Shown: piece after piece, positions 35,688 through 46,777 of the stretch
Layout of the letters: every line of letters begins with the position of its first letter
Position numbering within the stretch: position 1 is the first letter of the stretch
Assembly: GCA_033782935.1 (NCBI GenBank)
Contig: JAWQEG010001220.1
Span: forward strand, 2,790,001 to 2,854,000
DNA from: Petrolisthes cinctipes
Taxonomy: Eukaryota > Arthropoda > Malacostraca > Decapoda > Porcellanidae
Direction of reading: 5' to 3'
Length of the DNA: 64,000 nt
Program-made: the position numbers and the translations under genes
Notes under the pieces: model-generated
The model's database searches: none
What the model was told of the DNA's origin: nothing
What the model saw: the letters and a program-made list of their open reading frames with translations, nothing else

Positions 35688-38608
35688 GTGTTAGAGTATT
35701 TTCAAAATTCATGCCCAAAACATGCTGAAAATCGATATTTTTGGTGCCCAAAGTCAATATGTGCATGTATCTTCTGTACCCGTTTATATCTCAAATTCAG
35801 GCTCAAAACACCCGAAAATTCGATATTTAGAGGTCCCAGAAGGTATCTGTACATGCCTACTCCGTGTTAGAGTATTTTCAAAATACAGGCCAAAAACATA
35901 CTGAAAATCGATCTTTTAGGTGCCCAAAAGTCGATATGTGCATGCATCTTCTGTACCCGTTTATATCTCAAATTCTGGCCCTAAACACCCGAAAATTCGA
36001 TATTTTGGGGTCCCAGAAGCGATCTGTACATGCCTACTCCGTGTTAGAGTATTTTCAAAATTCATGCCCAAAACATGCTGAAAATCGATATTTTTGGTGC
36101 CCAAAGTCAATATATGCATGTATCTTCTGTACCCGTTTATATCTCAAATTCAGGCTCAAAACACCCGAAAATTCAATATTTTGGGGTCCCAGAAGCAATC
36201 TGTACATGCCTACACAGTGCTAGAATATTTTCAAAATATAGGCTAAAAACATGCTAAAAATCGACATTTTAGGTGCCAAAAAATCGATATCTGAAATTCA
36301 GTCCCAAAACACCCGAAAATTCGATATTTAGGCGTCCCAGAGGGATCTGTACATGCCTACTCCGTGTTAGAGTATTTTCAAAATACAGGCCAAAAACATA
36401 CTGAAAATCGATCATTTAGGTGCCCAAAAGTCGATATGTGCATGCATCTTCTGTACCCGTTTATAACTCAAATTCAGGCCCTAAACACCCGAAAATTCGA
36501 TATTTTGGGGTCCCAGAAGCGATCTGTACATGCCTACTTCGTGTTAGAGTATTTTCAAAATTCAGGCCCAAAACATGCTGAAAATCGATATTTTTGGTGC
36601 CCAAAGTCAATATGTGCATGTATCTTCTGTACCCGTTTATATCTCAAATTCAGTCTCGAAACACCCGAAAATTCAATATTTTGGGGTCCCAGAAGCAATC
36701 TGTACATGCCTACTCAGTGCTAGAATATTTTCAAAATATAGGCTAAAAACATGCTAAAAATCGATCTTTTAGGTGCCAAAAAGTCGATATCTCAAATTCA
36801 GTCCCAAAACACCCGAAAATTCGATATTTAGGGGTCCCAGAAGCGATCTGTACATGCCTACTCCGTGTTAGAGTATTTTCAAAATACATGCTCAAAACAT
36901 ACTGAAAATCGATCTTTTAGGTGCACAAAAGTCGATATGTGCATGCATCTTCAGTACCCGTTTATATATCAAATTCAGGCTCAAAACACCCGAAAATTCA
37001 ATATTTTGGGGTCCCAGAAGCAATCTGTACATGCCTACACAGTGCTAGAATATTTTCAAAATATAGGCTAAAAACATGCTAAAAATCGATCTTTTAGGTG
37101 CCAAAATGTCGATATCTCAAATTCAGTCCCAAAACACCCGAAAATTCGATATTTAGGGGTCCCAGAAGCGATCTGTACATGCCTACTTCGTGTTAGAGTA
37201 TTTTCAAAATACATGCTCAAAACATACTGAAAATCGATCTTTTAGGTGCACAAAAGTCGATATGTGCATGCATCTTCAGTACCCGTTTATATCTCAAATT
37301 CAGGCTCAAAACACCCGAAAATTCAATATTTTGGGGTCCCAGAAGCAATCTGTACATGCATGCTCAGTGTTAGAGTATTTTCAAAATACAGGCCCAAAAC
37401 ATGCTAAAAATCGATATTTTAGATGCCCAAAGTCAATATGTGCATGTATCTTCTGTACCCGTTTATATCTCAAATTCAGGCTCAAAACACCCGAAAATTA
37501 GATATTTTGGGGTCCCAGAAGCAATCTGTACATGCCTACACAGTGCTAGAATATTTTCAAAATATAGGCTAAAAACATGCTAAAAATCGACATTTTAGGT
37601 GCCAAAAAGTCGATATCTCAAATTCAGTCCCAAAACACCCGAAAATTCGATATTTAGGGGTCCCAGAAGCGATTTCTACATGCCTACTCCGTGTTAGAGT
37701 ATTTACAAAATACATGCTCAAAACTTACTAAAAATCGATCTTTTAGGTGCACAAAAGTCGATATGTGCATGCATCTTCAGTACCCATTTATATCTCAAAT
37801 TCAGGCTCAAAACACCCGAAAATTCAATATTTTGGGGTCCCAGAAGCAATCTGTACATGCCTACTCAGTGTTAGAGTATTTTCAAAATACAGGCCCAAAA
37901 CATGCTGAAAATCGATATTTTAGATGCCCAAAGTCAATATGTTCATGTATCTTCTGTACCCGTTTATATCTCAAATTCAGGCTCAAAACACCCGAAAATT
38001 CAATATTTTGGGGTCCCAGAAGCAATCTGTACATGCCTACACAGTGCTAGAATATTTTCAAAATATAGGCTAAAAACATGCTAAAAATCGACATTTTAGG
38101 TGCCAAAAAATCGATATCTCAAATTTAGTCCCAAAACACCCGAAAATTCGATATTTAGAGGTCCCAGAAGGTATCTGTACATGCCTACTCCGTGTTAGAG
38201 TATTTTCAAAATACAGGCCAAAAACATACTGAAAATCGATCTTTTAGGTGCCCAAAAGTCGATATGTGCTTGCATCTTCTGTACCCGTTTATATCTCAAA
38301 TTCTGGCCCTAAACATCCGAAAATTCGATATTTTGGGGTCCCAGAAGCGATCTGTACATGCCTACTCCGTGTTAGAGTATTTTCAAAATTCATGCCCAAA
38401 ACATGCTGAAAATCGATATTTTAGATGCCCAAAGTCAATATGTGCATGTATCTTCTGTACCCGTTTATATCTCAAATTCAGGCTCAAAACACCCGAAAAT
38501 TCAATATTTTGGGGTCCCAGAAGCAATCTGTACAGTGCTAGAATATTTTCAAAATATAGGCTAAAAACATGCTAAAAATCGATCTTTTAGGTGCCAAAAA
38601 GTCGATAT
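35585..38608. repeat. Second unit of the 3,024-bp tandem duplication
   Basis: Each unit start matches the first copy at +3,024: 35864, 36041, 36217, 36364, 36541, 36717, 36865, 37042, 37190, 37367, 37543, 37691, 37868, 38044, 38192, 38369, 38535. I noticed only a handful of differences (for example atctgaaattc near 36,291, ttaggcgtcc near 36,329, cagtctcg near 36,652). The duplication is therefore very recent, or an assembly artefact. Confidence 0.9.
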
Positions 38609-40852
38609 CTCAAATTCAGTCCCAAAACACCCGAAAATTCGATATTTAGGGGTCCCAGAAGCGATCTGTACATGCCTACTCCGTGTTAGAGTATTTTCAA
38701 AATACAGGCCAAATACATACTGAAAATCGATCTTTTAGGGGCCCAAAAGTCGATATGTGCATACATCTTCTGTACCCGTTTATATCTCAAATTCTGGCCC
38801 TAAACACCCGAAAATTCGATATTTTGGGGTCCCAGAAGCGATCTGTACATGCCTACTCCGTGTTAGAGTATTTTCAAAATTCAGGCCCAAAACATGCTGA
38901 AAATCGATATTTTTGGTGCCCAAAGTCAATATGTGCATGTATCTTCTGTACCCGTTTATATCTCAAATTCAGGCTCAAAACACCCGAAAAATCAATATTT
39001 TGGGGTCCCAGAAGCAATCTGTACATGCCTACTCCGTGTTAGAGTATTTTCAAAATACAGGCCAAAAACATACTGAAAATCGATCTTTTAGGGGCCCAAA
39101 AGTCGATATGTGCATACATCTTCTGTACCCGTTTATATCTCAAATTCTGGCCCTAAACACCCTAAAATTCGATATTTTGGGGTCCCAGAAGCGATCTGTA
39201 CATGCCTAATCCGTGTTAGAGTATTTTCAAAATTCAGGCCCAAAACATGCTGAAAATCGATATTTTTGGTGCCCAAAGTCAATATGTGCATGTATCTTCT
39301 GTACCCGTTTATATCTCAAATTCAGGCTCAAAACACCCGAAAAATCAATATTTTGGGGTCCCAGAAGCAATCTGTACATGCCTACTCAGTGCTAGAATAT
39401 TTTCAAAATATAGGCTAAAAACATGCTAAAAACCGATCCTTTAGGTGCCAAAAAGTCGATATCTCAAATTCAGTCCCAAAACACCCGAAAATTCGATATT
39501 TAGAGGTCCCAGAAGCGATCTGTACATGCCTACTCCGTGTTAGAGTATTTTCAAAATACATGCTCAAAACATACTGAAAATCGATCTTTTAGGTGCACAA
39601 AAGTCGATATGTGCATGCATCTTCAGTACACGTTTATAACTCAAATTCAGGCTCAAAACAACCGAAAATTCAATATTTTGTGGTCCCAGAAGCAATCTGT
39701 ACATGCCTACTCCGTGTTAGAGTATTTTCAAAATACAGGCCCAAAACATGCTGAAAATCGATATTTTAGATACCCAAAGTCAATATGTGCATGTATCTTC
39801 TGTACCCGTTTATATCTCAAATTCAGGCTCAAAACACCCGAAAATTCAATATTTTGGGGTCCCAGAAGCAATCTGTACATGCCTACACAGTGCTAGAATA
39901 TTTTCAAAATATAGGCTAAAAACATGCTAAAAATCGATATTATAGGTGCCAAAAAATCGATATCCCAAATTCAGTCCCATAACACCCGAAAATTCGATAT
40001 TTAGAGGTCCCAGAAGGTATCTGTACATGCCTACTCCGTGTTAGAGTATTTTCAAAATACAGGCCAAAAACATACTGAAAATCGATCTTTTAGGGGCCCA
40101 AAAGTCGATATGTGCATTCATCTTCTGTACCCGTTTATATCTCAAATTTTGGCCCTAAACACCCGAAAATTCGATATTTTGGGGTCCCAGAAGCGATCTG
40201 TACATGCCTACTCCGTGTTAGAGTATTTTCAAAATTCAGGCCCAAAACATGCTGAAAATCGATATTTTTGGTGCCCAAAGTCAATATGTGCATTTATCTT
40301 CTGTACCCGTTTATATCTCAAATTCAGGCTCAAAACACCTGAAAATTCAATATTTTGGGGTCCCAGAAGCAATCTGTACAGTGCTCGAATATTTTCAAAA
40401 TATAGGCTAGAAACATGCTAAAAATCGATCTTTTAGGTGCCAAAAAGTCGTTATCTCAAATTCAGTCCCAAAACACCCGAAAATTCGATATTTAGGGGTC
40501 CCAGAAGCGATCTGTACATGCCTACTCGGTGTTAGAGTATTTTCAAAATACAGGCCCAAAACATGCTGAAAATCTATATTTTAGATGCCGAAAGTCAATA
40601 TGTGCATGTATCTTCTGTACCCGTTTATATCTCAAATTCTGGCTCAAAACACCCGAAAATTCAATATTTTGGGGTCCCAGAAGCAATCTGTACATGCCTA
40701 CACAGTGCTAGAATATTTTCAAAATATAGGCTAAAAACATGCTAAAAATCGACATTTTAGGTGCCAAAAAATCGATATCTCAAATTCAGTCCCAAAACAC
40801 CCGAAAATTCGATATTTAGAGGTCGCACAAGGTATCTGTACATGCCTACTCC
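38609..40852. repeat. L3-L4 dimer duplication and following trimers
   Basis: After the end of S1: 38683 L3, 38860 L4, 39036 L3, 39213 L4, 39389 S1 variant (cgatccttta), 39537 L1, 39714 L2, 39890 S2 (gatattatagg), 40038 L3, 40215 L4d, 40381 S1 (ctagaaac), 40529 L2, 40705 S2. The two L3-L4 pairs share ttaggggccc, gtgcatacatc and cgaaaaatcaat at a 353-bp shift. No short unit lies between them. Confidence 0.83.
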
Positions 40853-41854
40853 GTGTTAGAGTATTTTCAAAATACAGGCCAAAAACAAACTGAAAATCGA
40901 TCTTTTAGGTGCCAAAAAGTCGATATGTGCATGCATCTTCTGTACCCGTTTATATCTCAAATTCTGGCCCTAATCACCCGAAAATTCGATATTTTGGGGT
41001 CCCAGAAGCGATCTGTACATGCCTACTCCGTGTTAGAGTATTTTCAAAATTCAGGCCCAAAACATGCTGAAAATCGATATTTTTGGTGCCCAAAGTCAAT
41101 ATGTGCATGTATCTTCTGTACCCGTTTATATCTCAAATTCAGGCTCAAAACACCCGAAAAAACAATATTTTGGGGTCCCAGAAGCAATCTGTACATGCCT
41201 ACTCAGTGCTAGAATATTTTCAAAATATAGGCTAAAAACATGCTAAAAATCAATCCTTTAGGTGCCAAAAAGTCGATATCTCAAATTCAGTCCCAAAACA
41301 CCCGAAAATTCGATATTTAGAGGTCGCACAAGGTATCTGTACATGCCTACTCCGTGTTGGAGTATTTTCAAAATACAGGCCAAAAACAAACTGAAAATCG
41401 ATCTTTTAGGTGCCAAAAAGTCGATATGTGCATGCATCTTCTGTACCCGTTTATATCTCAAATTCTGGCCCTAAACACCCGAAAATTCGATATTTTGGGG
41501 TCCCAGAAGCGATCTGTACATGCCTACTCCGTGTTAGAGTATTTTCAAAATTCAGGCCCAAAACATGCTGAAAATCGATATTTTTGGTGCCCAAAGTCAA
41601 TATGTGCATGTATCTTCTGTACCCGTTTATATCTCAAATTCAGGCTCAAAACACCCGAAAAAACAATATTTTGGGGTCCCAGAAGCAATCTGTACATGCC
41701 TACTCAGTGCTAGAATATTTTCAAAATATAGGCTAAAAACATGCTAAAAATCAATCCTTTAGGTGCCAAAAAGTCGATATCTCAAATTCAGTCCCAAAAC
41801 ACCCGAAAATTCGATATTTAGAGGTCCCAGAAGCGATCTGTACATGCCTACTCC
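40853..41854. repeat. Two near-identical 501-bp L3-L4-S trimers
   Basis: Units: 40853 L3, 41030 L4, 41206 S, then 41354 L3, 41531 L4, 41707 S. Both L3 copies have acaaactgaaaatcg and both L4 copies cgaaaaaacaat. The preceding short tails at about 40,823 and 41,325 share ggtcgcacaagg, so the duplicated 501 bp starts inside a short monomer. Visible differences are gttagag against gttggag and taatcaccc against taaacaccc. Confidence 0.88.
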
Positions 41855-42671
41855 GTGTTAGAGTATTTTCAAAATACATGCTCAAAACATACTGAAAATC
41901 GATCTTTTAGGTGCACAAAAGTCGATATGTGCATGCATCTTCAGTACCCGTTTATATCTCAAATTCAGGCTCAAAACACCCGAAAATTCAATATTTTGGG
42001 GTCCCAGAAGCAATCTGTACATGCCTACTCAGTGTTAGAGTATTTTCAAAATACAGGCCCAAAACATGCTGAAAATCGATATTTTAGATGCCCAAAGTCA
42101 ATATGTGCATGTATCTTCTGTACCCGTTTATATCTCAAATTCAGGCTCAAAACACCTGAAAATTCAATATTTTGGGGTCCCAGAAGAAATCTGTACAGTG
42201 CTAGAATATTTTCAAAATATAGGCCAAAAACATGCTAAAAATCGATCTTTTAGGTGCCAAAAAGTCGATATCTCAAATTCAGTCCCAAAACACCCGAAAA
42301 TTCGATATTTAGGGGTCCCAGAAGCAATCTGTACATGCCTACTCAGTGTTAGAATATTTTCAAAATATAGGCTAAAAACATGCTAAAAATCGATCTTTTA
42401 GGTGCCAAAAAGTCGATATCTCAAATTTAGTCCCAAAACACCAGAAAATTCGATATTTTAAGGCCCCAGAAGCGATCTGTACATGCCTACTCAGTGTTAG
42501 AGTATTTTCAAAAAAACATGCTCAAAACATACTGAAAATCGATCTTTTAGGTGCACAAAAGTCGATATGTGCATGCATCTTCAGTACACGTTTATATCTC
42601 AAATTCAGGCTCAAAACACCCGAAAATTCAATATTTTGGGGTCCCAGAAGCAATCTGTACATGCCTACTCA
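41855..42671. repeat. L1-L2d-S1-S1-L1 block
   Basis: Units: 41855 L1, 42032 L2d, 42198 S1, 42346 S1 (starts gtgttagaat), 42494 L1 (178 bp, ttcaaaaaaacatg). Two short units stand together. The second contains aaatttagtccc and ggccccag, shared with the short unit at 27507, 14,839 bp upstream. Confidence 0.82.
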
Positions 42672-43643
42672 GTGTTAGAGTATTTTCAAAATACAGGCCC
42701 AAAACATGCTGAAAATCGATATTTTAGATGCCAAAATTCAATATGTGCATGTATCTTCTGTACCCGTTTATATCTCAAATTCAGGCTCAAAACACCCGAA
42801 ATTTCAATATTTTGGGGTCCCAGAAGCAATCTATACATGCCTACACAGTGCTAAAATATTTTCAAAATATAGGCTAAAAACATGCTAAAAATCGACATTT
42901 TAGGTGCCAAAAAATCGATATCTCAAATTCAGTCCCAAAACACCCGAAAATTCTATATTTAAAGGTCCCAGAAGGTATCTGTACATGCCTACTCAGTGTT
43001 AGAGTATTTTCAAAATACAGTCCCAAAACATGCTGAAAATCGATATTTTAGATGCCAAAAGTCAATATGTGCATGTATCTTCTGTACCCGTTTATATCTC
43101 AAATTCAGGCTCAAAACACCCGAAAATTCAATATTTTGGGGTCCCAGAAGCAATCTATACATGCCTACACAGTGCTAAAATATTTTCAAAATATAGGCTA
43201 AAAACATGCTAAAAATCGAAATTTTAGGTGCCAAAAAATCGATATCTCAAATTCAGTCCCAAAACACCCGAAAATTCTATATTTAGAGGTCCCAGAAGGT
43301 ATCTGTACATGCCTACTCAGTGTTAGATTATTTTCAAAATACAGGCCCAAAACATGCTGAAAATCGATATTTTAGATGCCAAAAGTCAATATGTGCATGT
43401 ATCTTCTGTACCCGTTTATATCTCAAATTCAGGCTCAAAACACCCGAAAATTCAATATTTTGGGGTCCCAGAAGCAATCTATACATGCCTACACAGTGCT
43501 AAAATATTTTCAAAATATAGGCTAAAAACATGCTAAAAATCGAAATTTTAGGTGCCAAAAAATCGATATCTCAAATTCAGTCCCAAAACACCCGAAAATT
43601 CTATATTTAGAGGTCCCAGAAGCGATCTGTACATGCCTACTCC
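42672..43643. repeat. Three tandem 324-bp L2-S2 dimers
   Basis: Dimers start at 42672, 42996 and 43320, each 176 + 148 bp. All have ctatacatgcc and gctaaaatatt. The last two share gatgccaaaagtc and the first has gatgccaaaattc. The short units of the last two have cgaaattttagg. The pattern is a stepwise local amplification of a dimer that dropped the first-slot monomer. Confidence 0.9.
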
Positions 43644-46600
43644 GTGTTAGAGTATTTTCAAAATTCAGGCCCAAAACATGCTGAAAATCGATATTTTTGG
43701 TGCCCAAAGTCAATATGTGCATGTATCTTCTGTACCCGTTTATATCTCAAATTCAGGCTCAAAACAACCGAAAATTTAATATTTTGGGGTCCCAGAAGCA
43801 ATCTGTACATGCCTACTCAGTGCTAGAATATTTTCAAAATATAGGCTAAAAACATGCTAAAAATCGATCTTTTAGTTGCCAAAAAGTCGATATCTCAAAT
43901 TCAGTCCCAAAACACCCGAAAATTCGATATGTAGGGGTCCCAGAAGCGATTTGTACATGCCTACTCCGTGTTAGAGTATTTTCAAAATACATGCTCAAAA
44001 CATACTGAAAATCGATCTTTTAGGTGCACAAAAGTCGATATGTGCATGCATCTTCAGTACCCGTTTATATCTCAAATTCAGGCTCAAAACACCTGAAAAT
44101 TCAATATTTTGGGATCCCAGAAGCAATCTGTACAGTGTTATAGTATTTTCAAAATACAGGCCCAAAACATGCTGAAAATCGTTATTTTAGATGCCCAAAG
44201 TCAATATGTGCATGTATCTTCTGTACCCGTTTATATCTCAAATTCAGGCTCAAAACACCCGAAAATTCAATATTTTGGGGTCCCAGAAGCAATCTGTACA
44301 TGCCTACACAGTGCTAGAATATTTTCAAAATATAGGCTAAAAACATGCTAAAAATCGACATTTTAGGTGCCATAAAATCAATATATCAAATTCAGTCCCA
44401 AAACACCCGAAAATTCGATATTTAGAGGTCCCAGAAGGTATCTGTACATGCCTAATTCTTGTTAGAGTATTTTCAAAATACAGGCCAAAAACATACTGAA
44501 AATCAATCTTTTAGGTGCCCAAAAGTCGATATGTGCATGCATCTTCTGTACCCGTTTATATCTCAAATTCTGGCCCTAAACACCCGAAAATTCGATATTT
44601 TGGGGTCCCAGAAGCGATCTGTACATGCCTACTCCGTGTTAGAGTATTTTAAAAAATTCAGGCCCAAAACATGCTGAAAATCGATATTTTTGGTGCCCAA
44701 AGTCAATATGTGCATGTATCTTCTGTACCCGTTTATATCTCAAATTCAGGCTCAAAACACCCGAAAAATCAATATTTTGGGGTCCCAGAAGCAATCTGTA
44801 CATGCCTACTCTGTGCTAGAATATTTTCAAAATATAGGCTAAAAACATGCTAAAAATAGATATTTTAGGTGCCAAAAAGTCGATATCTCAAATTCAGTCC
44901 CAAAACACCCGAAAATTCGACATTTAGGGGTCCCAGAAGCGATCTGTACATGCCTACTCCGTGTTAGAGTATTTTCAAAATACATGCTCAAAACATACTG
45001 AAAATCGATCTTTTAGGTGCACAAAAGTCAATATGTGCATGCATCTTCAGTACCCGTTTATATCTCAAATTCAGGCTCAAAACACCCGAAAATTCAATAT
45101 TTTGGTTTCCCAGAAGCAATCTGTACATGCCTACGCAGTGTTAGAGTATTTTCAAAATACAGGCCCAAAACATGCTGAAAATCGATATTTTAGATGCCCA
45201 AAGTCAATATGTGCATGTATCTTCTGTACCCGTTTATATCTCAAATTCAGGCTCAAAACACCTGAAAATTCAATATTTTGGGGTCCCAGAAGCAATCTGT
45301 ACAGTGCTAGAATATTTTCAAAATATAGGCTAAAAACATGCTAAAAATCGATCTTTTAGGTGCCAAAAAGTCGATATCTCAAATTCAGTCCCAAAACACC
45401 CGAAAATTCGATATTTAGGGGTCCCAGAAGCAATCTGTACATGCCTACTCAGTGTTAGAGTATTTTCAAAATACATGCTCAAGACATACTGAAAATCGAT
45501 CTTTTAGGTGCCCAAAAGTCGATATGTGCATGCATCTTCTGTACCCGTTTATATCTCAAATTCAGGCTCAAAACACCCGAAAATTCAATATTTTGGGGTC
45601 CCAGAAGCAATCTGTACATGCCTACTCAGTGCTAGAATATTTTCAAAATATAGGCTAAAAACATGCTAAAAATCGATCTTTTAGGTGCCAAAAAGTCGAT
45701 ATCTCAAATTCAGTCCCAAAACACCCGAAAATTCGATATTTAGGGGTCCCAGAAGCGATCTGTACATGCCTACTCCGTGTTAGAGTATTTTCAAAATACA
45801 TGCTCAAAACATACTGAAAATCGATCTTTTAGGTGCACAAAAGTCGATATGTGTATGCATCTTAAGTACCCGTTTATATCTCAAATTCAGGCTCAAAACA
45901 CCCGAAAATTCAATATTTTGGGGTCCCAGAAGCAATCTGTACATGCCTACTCAGTGTTAGAGTATTTTCAAAATACAGGCCCAAAACATGCTGAAAATCG
46001 ATATTTTAGATGCCCAAAGTCAATATGTGCATGTATCTTCTGTACCCGTTTATATCTCAAATTCAGGCTCAAAACACTTGAAAATTCAATATTTGGGGGT
46101 CACAGAAGCAATCTGTACATGCCTACACAGTGCTAGAATATTTTCAAAATATAGGCTAAAAACATGCTAAAAATCGACATTTTAGGTGCCAAAAAATCGA
46201 TATCTCAAATTCAGTCCCAAAACACCCGAAAATTCGATATTTAGAGGTCCCAGAAGGTATCTGTACATGCCTATTCCGTGCTAGAGTATTTTCAAGATAC
46301 AGGCCAAAAACATACTGAAAATCGATCTTTTAGGTGCCCAAAAGTCGATATGTGCATGCATCTTCTGTACCCGTTTATATCTCAAATTCTGGCACTAAAC
46401 ACCCGAAAATTCGATATTTTGGGGTCCCAGAAGCGATCTGTACATGCCTACTCCGTGTTAGAGTATTTTCAAAATTCAGGCCCAAAACATGTTGAAAATC
46501 GATATTTTTGATTCCCAAAGTCAATATGTGCATGTATCTTCTGTACCCGTTTATATCTCAAATTCAGGCTCAAAACACCCGAAAATTCAATATTTTGGGG

Positions 46601-46777
46601 TCCCCGAAGCAATCTGTACATGCCTATTCAGTGCTAGAATATTTTCAAAATATAGGCTAAAACATGCTAAAAATCGATCTTTTAGGTGCCAAAAAGTCGA
46701 TATCTCAAATTCAGTCCCAAAACACCCGAAAATTCGATATTTAGGGGTCCCAGAAGCGATCTGTACATGCCTACTCC
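43644..46777. repeat. Trimers with frequent 10-bp deletions and an L1d
   Basis: Units: 43644 L4, 43820 S1, 43968 L1d, 44135 L2 (cgttatttt), 44311 S2, 44459 L3, 44636 L4 (177 bp), 44813 S, 44961 L1, 45138 L2d, 45304 S1, 45452 L1/L3, 45629 S1, 45777 L1, 45954 L2, 46130 S2, 46278 L3, 46455 L4, 46631 S1 (147 bp). The cgttatttt variant at 44135 matches that at 28009. Confidence 0.82.
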
